Positions 18,577 to 27,143 are shown, counted from the first letter of the stretch. The stretch is DNA of 34,524 nucleotides from [Phormidium] sp. LEGE 05292 (GCF_015207735.1 NZ_JADEWG010000071.1:1-34524), one strand, 5' to 3'. Translations and numbers: made by a program. The notes: a model not told the origin generated them from the sequence alone.

Positions 18577-18927
18577 TTACCTCTCTTCAGGTGGTAAGAA
18601 ATCATAAAGGATTTCATCAGGTTCATCTTCTATAAAATCATCATCTTCATCAGTGTTTGGTTGAAATTTTTCAACCATTCCTAAAGAGCTTGATTGACGA
18701 TTTTTTACAACAATAGTTAGTTCTGCTAATTGCCTTTTTAACATAGTTACCTCTACTTCCAAAACATTGAGGCGACTGTCATCAGTGTTAGCATTTTCAC
18801 CCAAGTATTGCCCCAAAGCTTCATAAAAAATTTTACTTGGCTGTGTCTTCCTTTCTTTCGCCAAAAGTTCGATTTTCGCTTGCCATTCTTGGGGAATTTT
18901 GCAACTGACTTTAACTTTTTCTCCCAT
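18577..18927 (-). CDS. Ribbon-helix-helix-like protein with coiled coil
   Basis: A 116-residue protein. Residues 3-43 (VKVSCKIPQEWQAKIELLAK, then KTQPSKIFYEALGQYL) have the strand-helix-helix pattern of CopG/Arc-type ribbon-helix-helix DNA-binding domains. A short coiled coil follows (LNVLEVEVTMLKRQLAEL, about 54-71) and the C-terminus is very acidic (DEDDDFIEDEPDEILYDF). It could be a transcription factor or the DNA-binding antitoxin of a missing pair; no toxin is adjacent. A stand-alone gene convergent with devA. Confidence 0.6.
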   Translation of the reverse strand: MGEKVKVSCKIPQEWQAKIELLAKERKTQPSKIFYEALGQYLGENANTDDSRLNVLEVEVTMLKRQLAELTIVVKNRQSSSLGMVEKFQPNTDEDDDFIEDEPDEILYDFLPPEER

Positions 18928-19219
18928 TATTCACCTTGCCGTCGTTTAGATTTTTTATATTTTATAGGACTTAGACAAAAAAGCCTGTTTTTACTCAGAT
19001 CTTGCTCCAGTAAGGAGCTAAAACCTCCCAAGACTTCGTTCCCAGGTGGAACGAGAAATAGAGGCTCCGCTCAGGAGTGCAAGATCTCCTAAATTATAGA
19101 GAGTTTCGCTCATCGTTATTTCACAGGGTAGAGAAATAAGTAGTAACTTCGATCTCTTGTAGGTGATGCTTTGATTTATCTTATTTCTGCGTAAACGCAA
19201 ATATTTTGGTTAATTATTT
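18928..19219. other. Intergenic region with repeat debris
   Basis: About 290 bp without a gene. It holds a degenerate dispersed repeat: TCGTTCC/GGAACGA arms around CAGGT (19036-19054), then a GGCTCCGC-containing stretch. Similar 'cgttccc...ggaacgag' elements are common between cyanobacterial genes. Confidence 0.5.
19036..19054. repeat. Short palindromic repeat (TCGTTCC-CAGGT-GGAACGA)
   Basis: Seven-base perfect arms with a five-base loop, within a longer degenerate copy of a cyanobacterial dispersed repeat. No link to a gene is evident. Confidence 0.55.
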
Positions 19220-19247
19220 GGGGAATCAATTCCCTAACGCACCCTAC
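19220..19247. repeat. Repeat remnant at the end of the kinase-like gene
   Basis: On the minus strand the sequence GTAGGGTGCGTTAGGGAAT followed by a short inverted ATTCCC matches half of a well-known cyanobacterial repeat type (GGTGCGTTAGGG...CCCTAACGCACC). It supplies the last residues CRVR and the TAG stop of the upstream reading frame. Confidence 0.55.
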
Positions 19248-20487
19248 AAACTTGATTAATTGGTAACTCAATTGTAAAAGTTGTCCCTTCTCCTAATTTA
19301 TATTTACAATAAAGGTTTCCCTGATGAACTTCAGTGATAATCCGATGAGAAATTGACAAACCTAAACCAGTTCCTATTCCTATTAATTTAGGAGTAAAAG
19401 TTTGCTCAAATATTCGCTCTTTAATTTCTGCATTCATAAAAATTTCTATTAATATATAATCATTACCGATGTTTTTGCTATTTATAGTAATTTGTTTGAG
19501 ATTTAAATCATCACTATTGTTTTTGGATTCTAATAAAGTATTAATTGCCTTACCAAGTACAGTCAAAAATACTTGATTTATTTGCTCGATATAACATTCT
19601 ACAGGTGGTAATTCATCAAGGTCTTTAATTATTTCTATCTTGTTTTTGTGAAGATTATACAGTAATAATAAACAACTTTCAATTCCTACGTTAATATCTG
19701 ATAATCTCATTTTGGATTCATTTGAGCAATAAAAATTTCGCAGATTTTGGACTAATTCTCGAATTCTATCTGCTCCTACTTTAATAGAATCGATTATATA
19801 TGGCAAATCTGCCCGCACATAATCTAAGTCAACCTCTTCCCTAACTTTTTCAATCTCAACATTAGCTGAATGAATTTCCTGATAAACATCAATTACTTTC
19901 AGCAATCCTTGGGTATACTCTTCTAAATAAGGCAAATTACCATAGATAAAATTAATCGGATTATTAATTTCATGAGCAATACCAGAAACCAATTGACCTA
20001 AAATAGTTAACCTTTCTATTTGTGCTAAATGTCCGTGAATTTTTTCTAAATTAGTCTGGGCTTCTTGCAAAGATTGGCTTTGCTGTTGTAATTTCTCTGT
20101 AGCTTCCCGCAATCTTTGTTCTAACTCTTGTTTAGATTCAATAGTTGGAGTTGAATTAAGTAACGACTGATAACGTTGATATACAATAAAAAAAGCGATC
20201 GCAGGTACTAACTCCAACCAATTCCCCACCATCTGTCCCAGAACAAAATTATTGTCACTGGCTATAGTAATTTTTGAAAAAATGTAACTTATACTACCGA
20301 TTAAAAACAAACTTGCTATTAAAATATTTAACCAATTAACTGCGACTTTTCGATAGCCCCATAAATCCCCAAATATCAACAAGCTAATGACAAAGTAGCA
20401 GCCAGCAATAATGATATTTTCTAACCCCCCCACTAAATCTGCATCAACTAAGATGTAAGCGATCGGAAAACAAATTGTATCCCACAT
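19234..20487 (-). CDS. Membrane histidine-kinase-like protein with degenerate ATPase (probable pseudokinase)
   Basis: A 417-residue protein. Three hydrophobic segments lie in the N-terminal part (about 24-40, 52-71, 87-104), followed by a coiled coil (120-155) and a HisKA domain with the phospho-acceptor His172 in GIAHEINNP. The HATPase domain is altered: the N-box Asn is replaced by Lys313 (VLGKAINTL instead of the usual xNAIDAL), and the G1 box DNGxGI is missing, the sequence running IEIFMNAEIKERIF (348-360). The G2 box GTGLGLS (372-378) remains. The frame is otherwise intact with no stops, so it may be a non-catalytic partner or phosphotransfer protein. No response regulator is next to it. 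Normal orphan cyanobacterial sensor kinases are the nearest relatives. Confidence 0.85.
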   Translation of the reverse strand: MWDTICFPIAYILVDADLVGGLENIIIAGCYFVISLLIFGDLWGYRKVAVNWLNILIASLFLIGSISYIFSKITIASDNNFVLGQMVGNWLELVPAIAFFIVYQRYQSLLNSTPTIESKQELEQRLREATEKLQQQSQSLQEAQTNLEKIHGHLAQIERLTILGQLVSGIAHEINNPINFIYGNLPYLEEYTQGLLKVIDVYQEIHSANVEIEKVREEVDLDYVRADLPYIIDSIKVGADRIRELVQNLRNFYCSNESKMRLSDINVGIESCLLLLYNLHKNKIEIIKDLDELPPVECYIEQINQVFLTVLGKAINTLLESKNNSDDLNLKQITINSKNIGNDYILIEIFMNAEIKERIFEQTFTPKLIGIGTGLGLSISHRIITEVHQGNLYCKYKLGEGTTFTIELPINQVCRVR

Positions 20488-21028
20488 AAATATTCATATT
20501 CCTGTCAACTACTGGTAGCGTCACCTTGATGAATCGGGGGATTAAACGAAACCAGCGCCAAACCATAGACTTCTTGCCCAAACCAGATCGGAACGTAAAG
20601 GGTAAAACAAAAAAGTTGAGAAATTTCCTTTCTTTATCAACCCTTACCTTTTGAACCTGAGTCTGGTTCAAGCACCATAAATAAAAACATTTTTCCCAGA
20701 AATCTTAAATCTCAGATATTTTGCAAATACACTTCGACAAATTCCTGAGACTTAAAATTGTACCATCTGAATTATTATACTAGAGAATTCGCTCAAAGAA
20801 AAAATAGTAGATTTTCCAATTGCATTGTACCCTAAACATGGGTAAAGCTTAGTTTTCATCCCAGACTATGGGAATTTACCTTCCTGCTTGACTAGGCTAG
20901 TGCCATTCAACTGGAGTCGATTTGACAGCTAGCATTACAATAATCTTTACACTCTTAAGGTAAATTTTATTATCGTCATCCATCCCAGGATAAATATTTC
21001 TAGATTTTTTTTCGTGAGTTAGACCACC
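20488..21028. other. Intergenic region between divergent genes
   Basis: About 540 bp between the kinase-like gene and the glycosyltransferase gene. On the minus strand a 42-codon frame (20505-20633) without a start codon reads like protein (for example TLYVPIWFGQEVYGLALVS) and a second 75-codon frame overlaps it; neither is recognised. An inverted repeat lies at 20651-20671. Confidence 0.4.
20651..20671. repeat. Inverted repeat TTGAACC-7-GGTTCAA
   Basis: Perfect 7-bp arms around TGAGTCT. It could be an intergenic hairpin or operator. The plus-strand transcript would continue into an A/T-rich segment, not a clean U-run. Confidence 0.55.
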
Positions 21029-22690
21029 ATGTACCGGAAACTGTTTCAGCTGCATCAGCTAAAAAGCCATACACATCGCACCGAAGTCTTGCTAGACCGC
21101 TTATGGGTCATCGGCTTGCTAATAGCAGCATTAACTCTTTATCTAACCAATCTAGGTGGTCTGCCTTTGCGAGACTGGGACGAAGGAATAGTCGCCCAAG
21201 TTGCCCGTGAAATACATAATGCACCCCCAGGATCGTTACGCTGGCTTTACCCCACCTTAGCCGGAGAAGCTTACATCAACAAGCCGCCCTTGATTCATAT
21301 TCTCATCGCCAGCACCTATTCAATCAGCGGAATTATTAATGAGTGGACAACTCGCTTACCAGGGGCAATATTAACAGCCTTTTCTGTACCACTACTCTAC
21401 GGCGTTGGGCGAGAAATCTTCATAAGAAGGCTATGGGCAATTTTTAGCGCCTTAGTTTACCTCACTTTATTACCAGTGGTGCGACATGGACGTTTAGCGA
21501 TGTTAGATGGGGCGATATTGTGCTTTTTTCTCTTCACAATTTGGTGTTTATTGCGCTGTCGTCGAGACTTACGTTATTGCTTAGGGGTGGGGATTGGATT
21601 AGGATTGATTGCTTTAACTAAAGGTTTTTTAAGTTTATTATTAGGATCGATCGCACTAGCATTTATAGCCTGGGACACCCCCCGATTACTAACATCAATT
21701 TACTTCTGGAGTGGCATCATCATCGGTAGTTTACCCGCCGCCTTTTGGTATGCAGCCCAACTACTACATCACGATCCAGCTTATGTAGAAATCTTTATTA
21801 ACCAAGGCATTTTTAACCAATCCCTCAAACGTATATGGGATCGAGTTGACAATCATGCAGGCCCACCTTGGTACTACATCCTAGAAATCCTCAAATACAA
21901 TTGGCCTTGGTTAGTATTTCTCCCCCAAAGCTTAATTTTAGCTTGGGAAAATCGCAACCTTAGTTGGGCGAAATTAATCCTCACTTGGGGTGGTATTTAC
22001 TTACTTGTCATCTCCATTATGACTACCAAACTGCCTTGGTATGTCCTGCCAATTTACCCAGCATTCGCACTATTAATCGGCGCACAATTAGCAGAACTTT
22101 GGAATTGGCCTAGCACCAAACCCTTTCCCCGGTCTTGGTTTACTCTTTTAACCATCTTAGTTATTGGTTCCTGGGCAGGGTGTATTTATTTTGCCAGATT
22201 CACAGCCCAACTAGAAACAGATTTAGTCCTAACCTTGACTGCAATAGCATTAACAATGACGATCGCCATTGTATTAATGTTAAAACGCGACCTGCAATTC
22301 ATCATCATTTTGTTTTGGGGCAGTTATCTCTCCCTATTTCTCTTAATGAATTCCAATAATTGGGTATGGGAACTAGCTGAACAATACCCAGTAAAACCAG
22401 TTGCCCAAATGATTCAAGAAAGTCAGCTACCCCCCGCTCAAAAAATTTACACATCTCACCCAGCTTTTCGCCCTTCCTTAAATTTCTATAGCGAACACCA
22501 AGTCATTCCTGCCACTGATGACAACCTGAAAAAAATTTGGCAAGAACAGCCCTCACCCTACTTCTTACTCAGGTCATATTTTCCCAAAAAACTTAACCTA
22601 GAACCCGTAAAAATCATCGGTCAAGTGAAAACAACTACTCCAGAACCAGAAGCTAGCTGGGTCTTAATTACCAAAGACAAATATTACTAA
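21029..22690 (+). CDS. ArnT/PMT-type membrane glycosyltransferase
   Basis: A 553-residue GT-C fold enzyme with about 11-12 membrane segments. The catalytic acidic motif of the first periplasmic loop is RDWDEG (about 48-53), followed by AREIHNA and KPPLIHIL (about 85-92), a block conserved in ArnT-like transferases. Such enzymes transfer a sugar from a polyprenyl-phosphate donor to a lipid, glycan or protein on the outer face of the cytoplasmic membrane. The C-terminal 110 residues form a soluble domain (from about residue 440) as in many family members. Donor and acceptor cannot be told. It stands alone, divergent from the kinase-like gene. Confidence 0.9.
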   Translation: MYRKLFQLHQLKSHTHRTEVLLDRLWVIGLLIAALTLYLTNLGGLPLRDWDEGIVAQVAREIHNAPPGSLRWLYPTLAGEAYINKPPLIHILIASTYSISGIINEWTTRLPGAILTAFSVPLLYGVGREIFIRRLWAIFSALVYLTLLPVVRHGRLAMLDGAILCFFLFTIWCLLRCRRDLRYCLGVGIGLGLIALTKGFLSLLLGSIALAFIAWDTPRLLTSIYFWSGIIIGSLPAAFWYAAQLLHHDPAYVEIFINQGIFNQSLKRIWDRVDNHAGPPWYYILEILKYNWPWLVFLPQSLILAWENRNLSWAKLILTWGGIYLLVISIMTTKLPWYVLPIYPAFALLIGAQLAELWNWPSTKPFPRSWFTLLTILVIGSWAGCIYFARFTAQLETDLVLTLTAIALTMTIAIVLMLKRDLQFIIILFWGSYLSLFLLMNSNNWVWELAEQYPVKPVAQMIQESQLPPAQKIYTSHPAFRPSLNFYSEHQVIPATDDNLKKIWQEQPSPYFLLRSYFPKKLNLEPVKIIGQVKTTTPEPEASWVLITKDKYY

Positions 22691-22700
22691 ATAACTATTT

Positions 22701-22818
22701 TTGGGAACTGGGGACTGGTAAGTTTTGAGTTTTGAGTTGAGTTTTAAGTTTTGAGTTAAAGAATTTCCTTGTCCCCTTGTCTTCTTGTCCCCTTATCCCC
22801 TTGTCCCCTTGTCCCCCC
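22701..22818. repeat. Composite STRR tract
   Basis: Three repeat types in series: GGGAACTGGGGACTGG, then heptamers of the GTTTTGA type (22722-22757), then octamers of the CCCCTTGT type (22767-22817). It fills the gap between the glycosyltransferase gene and the convergent zinc-ribbon gene. Confidence 0.85.
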
Positions 22819-22843
22819 TGGAAGGACTATCAATTAAAATCAA

Positions 22844-23227
22844 TTAGTTAGGTTTTGCCACCCAATCTATAAGTTGCTGAATAGGATTTTTTTCCGCAGA
22901 TTTTTCATCTAAAGTTGCCATACCATAACCTAAAAAAATAGCACTGCAAATGATAGCAATTAAAGAAATTGGTTTGGCAATGCGAAAATCGCGACCTATT
23001 CTAGCTAAAGGACGACTTTGGCGACGTAACCTTTGCCCATCAGTTCGATGTTTGGGAATTGAAAGAGGGTCTCTGACATAATGACCGCTTTGACTAACCA
23101 CAAAGCGTTCATGACAATAGGGACACATATAGAGTCCACCACCACCTACGTTACTCAGCTTCCTTCCCTGAGAACGATAACAAATGGGGCAAGTAACAGA
23201 ATTGCCATCAAAAGTGTGAGCATTCAT
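22844..23227 (-). CDS. Zinc-ribbon membrane protein, hypothetical
   Basis: A 127-residue protein. The N-terminus has two Cys pairs, CPIC (14-17) and CPYC (35-38), forming a typical zinc ribbon. A basic linker rich in Arg follows (about 60-82), then one membrane segment (ISLIAIICSAIFLGYGM, about 87-103) and a short tail. This places the zinc ribbon in the cytoplasm with a single C-terminal anchor. Related small proteins are found across cyanobacteria, but I know of no function. Convergent with the glycosyltransferase gene. Confidence 0.72.
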   Translation of the reverse strand: MNAHTFDGNSVTCPICYRSQGRKLSNVGGGGLYMCPYCHERFVVSQSGHYVRDPLSIPKHRTDGQRLRRQSRPLARIGRDFRIAKPISLIAIICSAIFLGYGMATLDEKSAEKNPIQQLIDWVAKPN

Positions 23228-23580
23228 CAGAATTTCCTACTTTTCCACAGGTTGTGCCTTTTTTCAGTGCAAATTTAATAACCCTGCTGTCACGCATAGC
23301 GCCCAGCCTAGATTGGTCACTGGGATGAGCTAGTGCTATCATAAGATGACTTTGAGCAAGACCCATCCTTACTAAACATTTCACATTTCCAGCAAAGAAG
23401 GCAAGTTAAAGATAAATTTATTCAAAGATAACTTTGTATATAGTTCCCCATCACTAGTCTACCCAAATTGACTAGCAAAACAGCATACTTTTAGCCTTCC
23501 TTATCGTTAAAATTTATATGAGAAGCCTGTGACAAAATTTAAGCTTTCTCTAATTACTTAATATACTCACGTTTTATATA
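23228..23580. other. Intergenic region between divergent genes
   Basis: About 350 bp between the zinc-ribbon gene and the CLC gene. It must hold both promoters, but no clear -35/-10 pair, ribosome site or strong hairpin is visible. Confidence 0.4.
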
Positions 23581-25506
23581 ATGACTCCCATTCCTCCCGT
23601 TGATTTACGGTTAAATCAACCACCTTTGCCAGATACGGGAAATTCTGGTCATCTGTCTAACTCCTCTCCCCTATTCACCAGACTTCTCAATCGTCTTCAG
23701 CCATCACCGGAGACGGTAGTCATGCTTTTAGCAGTACTCATCGGTGGTGGAACTGGCATGGGAATTGTCACATTTCACTATTTGATTGAACTTATCCACA
23801 GTCTTGCCCTAGAGCATTTCATGGGGCTAATCTCTCATTGGGGCGCTTGGACTTTAGCTTGTGTTCCTACCCTTGGCGGTCTAATCGTCGGTTTAATGCG
23901 TTGGCGCTGGCAAGATTTGGGCCCCAGCATTTCTTCGATGATTGCGGCTACTCAGGGTTCCTTAAATGATATGTCTCGCCAACTCAGACCAGTGACTAAA
24001 ATGGTCGCAGCTTCCGTGTCTTTGGGAACTGGGGCTTCTTTAGGCCCAGAAGGGCCAAGTGTAGAAATTGGCGCGAATTTCGGAATGTTACTCGGTCAAG
24101 TCCTGCAAGTTTCTCAAGAACGACATCGGTTACTTTTGGGCGCAGGGGCGGCGGCAGGTTTAGCGGCTGGGTTTAATGCGCCCATTGCTGGGGTGTTTTT
24201 TGCTTTGGAAGTAGTCATAGGAACTACTTTTGCGACTTCGGCGGTTAGTGTGGTGCTGTTAGCGGCTGTGGTTTCGGCGTTAATTGCCCAAATTGGCTTG
24301 GGGGCACAACCTGCTTTTAGTTTGCCTGTTTATGAGGTTCGCAGCCCTTTAGAGTTGCCTTTATACATGGGTTTGGGTTTACTGGCTAGTTTAGTATCCC
24401 TGACTTACACCCAAGCAATTCAAACTGCTGGACGTTGCTTTAAGGGACAAATTAAAGGCTTTGCTTGGTTGGGTAAAATTCCTCGTTTTGTTCATCCGGT
24501 AATTGGTGGGTTATGTGTTGGGTTAATTGCTTTAAAATGGCCGCAAATTTTGGGCATTGGCTATGAAACTGTGGAGGCGATGCTGCAAGATGTGGAGTTT
24601 CCCCTTCATTTGTTGGTGGTGTTACTGGTGGTGAAACTGGTAATGACTGCTGTGAGTGTGGGAAGTGGTTTGGTTGGTGGTGTGTTTGCGCCTGCGATGT
24701 TTTTGGGTGCTTCTTTAGGTGCTGCTTATGGTCAAACTCTGGCTATTGTGTTGCCGGGAATGAGTGCTAGTATGGCTGGGCCACCTGCCTATGCAATGGT
24801 GGGGATGGCGGCGGTTTTGGCTGGTAGTGTACGTGCGCCGCTGACGGCGATTCTGTTACTGTTTGAGTTAACGCGAGATTATCGGATTGTTTTGCCTTTG
24901 ATGGCTGCTGTGGGTTTAAGTGTGTGGTTGGTGGAGTTGCTCAAACCAAGTGCGACTCAAGCTTTGAATCTTCAGCAAATGGGTGTAAATTTGAGTAAAG
25001 ACCAGAATGTTGAGGTCTTAAAACAAATGCCTGTTTCGGCGGCTATGCAGCCACCTAAGTTGTTACTTTCTGATTCTTTATCAGTTTTAGAGGCTGGTTT
25101 TTCTTTAACGAATCATCAGTGTCATACTGCTTTGGTGGTTGATGACCAAGAGCAGTTAATTGGTTTGGTTACTTTGCAAGATATTAATCGAGCGATCGCA
25201 CGCGCAGAAACAAGTCTCTCTGGTTATAATATCCTTGACCAAAAATTGGCTGATATTTGCACCAGAGAGATACTTTACGCTTACGAAGATGAATCTTTAG
25301 CTGATGCTCTATCGCGCATGGCGGCGCGGGGTTTGCATCAGCTACCAGTAGTGGCGCAAGATAATCCTCAGCAAGTTTTAGGTTTATTGGAACAGGAAGG
25401 CATTAATTTGGCTTGTACTGTGGCAGTTACTCATCAAGCAATTAATCGTTACCTGCCCATGTTGGCTCAAGAGTTGCCTGTATCCAAAGCTAAACAAAGC
25501 GTTTGA
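23581..25506 (+). CDS. CLC-family anion transporter/channel with CBS domains
   Basis: A 641-residue membrane protein. The CLC core (about 40-455) shows GPEGPS with the gating Glu157, the motif GVFFALEVV (204-212), GGVFAPAMF (366-374) and Tyr434 in DYRIVLP, which matches the chloride-coordinating Tyr of E. coli ClC. Two CBS domains follow (about 484-540 and 555-610). Two sites differ from the E. coli antiporter: the internal proton Glu (position after Glu210) is Val211, as in animal chloride channels, and the usual GSGIP is GPSIS (114-118), with Pro in place of the chloride-binding Ser. It probably moves Cl- or another anion across the cytoplasmic or thylakoid membrane, perhaps without proton coupling. 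A strong terminator follows. Confidence 0.93.
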   Translation: MTPIPPVDLRLNQPPLPDTGNSGHLSNSSPLFTRLLNRLQPSPETVVMLLAVLIGGGTGMGIVTFHYLIELIHSLALEHFMGLISHWGAWTLACVPTLGGLIVGLMRWRWQDLGPSISSMIAATQGSLNDMSRQLRPVTKMVAASVSLGTGASLGPEGPSVEIGANFGMLLGQVLQVSQERHRLLLGAGAAAGLAAGFNAPIAGVFFALEVVIGTTFATSAVSVVLLAAVVSALIAQIGLGAQPAFSLPVYEVRSPLELPLYMGLGLLASLVSLTYTQAIQTAGRCFKGQIKGFAWLGKIPRFVHPVIGGLCVGLIALKWPQILGIGYETVEAMLQDVEFPLHLLVVLLVVKLVMTAVSVGSGLVGGVFAPAMFLGASLGAAYGQTLAIVLPGMSASMAGPPAYAMVGMAAVLAGSVRAPLTAILLLFELTRDYRIVLPLMAAVGLSVWLVELLKPSATQALNLQQMGVNLSKDQNVEVLKQMPVSAAMQPPKLLLSDSLSVLEAGFSLTNHQCHTALVVDDQEQLIGLVTLQDINRAIARAETSLSGYNILDQKLADICTREILYAYEDESLADALSRMAARGLHQLPVVAQDNPQQVLGLLEQEGINLACTVAVTHQAINRYLPMLAQELPVSKAKQSV

Positions 25507-25553
25507 ACACTTTAAACGCTGCATCATTACAATCAAAGAAGGTATCCTTTGTC

Positions 25554-25607
25554 GATCGGGAATTCTTGCTCAGGCTGGCAGCTATAAGCGAGTTCCCGGT
25601 CTTTTTT
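25554..25607 (+). terminator. Rho-independent terminator after the CLC gene
   Basis: Outer stem GATCGGGAA / TTCCCGGTC, inner stem CTTGCT / AGCGAG after a two-base bulge, 16-nt loop, then TTTTTT. It lies 48 bp after the stop codon. This is the clearest terminator in the window. Confidence 0.85.
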
Positions 25608-25972
25608 CTTGAGAAGCAGCTGCATTGAGTAAAGTTTTTCTTGGTTAATGCTTTGCTTCACAATTTATTTTTACGAGAATTTGCTGAAATTTGCAGAATG
25701 TCGATCGCATTTGAGCAATTACTCTCATAACATAAGAAGGCAGAAGGCAGAAGGCAGAAGGCAGAAGGGAAGTCAGGTTATTATGTTCTAACTTTTTACC
25801 CGTTTTCAACTGCTCAATCATTTCTACTGCGCTGTACTAGCCTCATTTTAAGGATGCAGTTTAATTTGTTCTCGGTTATTTAACTGAGGAATATTTAAGC
25901 TCTCTTAAGCCAATATCTTTGTGAGGTTGTGGCGTTTGGGTCTTACTTTCACAATCTAGCCACTTGGGTAAA
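25608..25972. other. Intergenic region before cyAbrB stop
   Basis: About 365 bp between the CLC terminator and the convergent cyAbrB gene. Apart from a heptamer STRR at 25737-25768 nothing is recognised. Confidence 0.5.
25737..25768. repeat. Heptamer STRR (GCAGAAG type, 4 copies)
   Basis: Four successive GCAGAAG units after AAGAAG. The same unit occurs at 18487-18509. Confidence 0.88.
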
Positions 25973-26371
25973 TTATTCCTCTTCAGCAGGATTACCTTCA
26001 CTATCAATTTGGCGTAACCGAATGTGCTTACGTCCTAAAGAAATTTCAAACTCATCTCCTGACTGTAAGCCCATCTGTGATGTGTAAGCTGAACCAATTA
26101 ATAAGTTACCGTTCGATTGTACGCTGATTCGATAGCTAGCACTGCGTCCGCCACGACCATTTCCACCTTGTTTGCCATCTAACTGAACGCCTTCGGCATC
26201 AATTAGTGCATTCAAGAATTTCATCATGTTTACACGCTCTACACCATTTTTGGTAACAGTGTAGTAGCCACAGGCTTTCGCCTTTTCTTCTTTGCTTAAG
26301 TTGTCTAGCTCTTTGACTTTCTTTAACAGAGCTTCGCCAACTAAGGGTTCGATCTTTTTGCCTTTATTCAT
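25973..26371 (-). CDS. Cyanobacterial AbrB-type transcriptional regulator (cyAbrB)
   Basis: A 132-residue protein of the cyanobacteria-specific cyAbrB family. The N-terminal part EALLKKVKELDNLSKEEKAKACGYYT (about 13-39, pieces LLKKVKEL and KACGYYT) is the family signature, and the C-terminal AbrB-like swapped-hairpin domain covers SGDEFEISLGRKHIRLRQI (about 103-122). In Synechocystis two paralogues, Sll0359 and Sll0822, regulate carbon and nitrogen genes, hydrogenase and other loci by broad DNA binding; which paralogue this is cannot be decided. It is divergent from the Rrf2 gene. Identification is firm. Confidence 0.93.
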   Translation of the reverse strand: MNKGKKIEPLVGEALLKKVKELDNLSKEEKAKACGYYTVTKNGVERVNMMKFLNALIDAEGVQLDGKQGGNGRGGRSASYRISVQSNGNLLIGSAYTSQMGLQSGDEFEISLGRKHIRLRQIDSEGNPAEEE

Positions 26372-26699
26372 TAACTTGACTCAAAAAGAATTACTTCAAG
26401 TAGTTTATAGTATCCTACATGAGTTGTGTTTTGCTCTTGCTTATGAAGCTATAGCTTTTTATCAACTCACAAATCTATCTTATATCGTTAGCTGTAATTT
26501 GTTCAAGATAGTAAAGGTAAATATTGATGATATTTTGCTCTCTTATTAATCAGCTGACTTGGTAGGGCAGGGTGAGAGAAACTAGATAGATAATGACTGA
26601 CGATCGATCGAACTACCTACATCTATCTTGTGGAGGGTGGTTGTTAAAGGAAATTAGCCAATAAAGAAAGCTGTAAATTTTTCATATTGTAAAGTAAAG
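26372..26699. other. Shared upstream region of cyAbrB and the Rrf2 gene
   Basis: About 330 bp between two divergent regulator genes. A minus-strand TATAAA / TACTAT near 26410 is a candidate -10 for cyAbrB. AGATAGAT and ATCTATCT (8-bp arms, 26584-26628) flank a GATCGATCG core before the Rrf2 gene. Confidence 0.45.
26584..26628. repeat. Inverted repeat upstream of the Rrf2 gene
   Basis: AGATAGAT and ATCTATCT are exact 8-base inverted arms 29 bp apart, with CGATCGATCG near the middle. The wide spacing makes it a weak operator candidate; the distance to the start codon is about 70 bp. Confidence 0.35.
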
Positions 26700-27143
26700 A
26701 TGAAGCTGACTACTAAAGGACATTACAGTGTAAAGGCGCTGTTAGATTTAAGTCAAAAGCCGGGATACGGCCCGACTTCTGTGAAAGCGATCGCCAAACG
26801 TCAAGAAATCCCAGCCGCATATTTAGAAAAATTACTTATAGAAATGCGGCGGGCAGGGATAGTAGAATCAGTTCGCGGATCTCAAGGCGGATATAAATTA
26901 GCTAATTCCCCGGATAAAATTTCATTAGGACAAATTTTAGAGGCAGTTGGCGAAACAATTGAACCGCTACCCCGTCATACTCCCGATGCGAAAATAGCCG
27001 AAGATTGGGTAACGTTTACTATCTGGCGACGCTTGCATCAAAAATTAAAAGAAGCACTGTACAGTATTACCTTAGAAGACTTATACTATGATGCCCGAAG
27101 TTGGCAAGCAGCATTAGGGGAAGAAACAAGTTTTGTTGTTTAG
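26700..27143 (+). CDS. Rrf2 family transcriptional regulator
   Basis: A 147-residue winged-helix regulator: MKLTTKGHYSVKALLDLS (1-18), the helix-turn-helix IAKRQEIPAAYLEKLLIEMRRAGIV (about 26-50) and the wing SVRGSQGGYKLA (51-66 region). The Cys triplet that binds Fe-S clusters in IscR and NsrR is absent: no Cys is seen in the protein, so this is of the non-Fe-S type (as in CymR). In bacteria such regulators often control cysteine or sulfur metabolism; cyanobacterial members are little studied. The cbiB gene begins at the end of this gene and is probably in the same operon. Confidence 0.92.
   Translation: MKLTTKGHYSVKALLDLSQKPGYGPTSVKAIAKRQEIPAAYLEKLLIEMRRAGIVESVRGSQGGYKLANSPDKISLGQILEAVGETIEPLPRHTPDAKIAEDWVTFTIWRRLHQKLKEALYSITLEDLYYDARSWQAALGEETSFVV

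Noticed and set aside
20444-20671. 75-codon frame overlapping the kinase-like start
   Set aside because: It is in a different frame, rich in Arg and Phe without pattern, and starts inside an inverted repeat.
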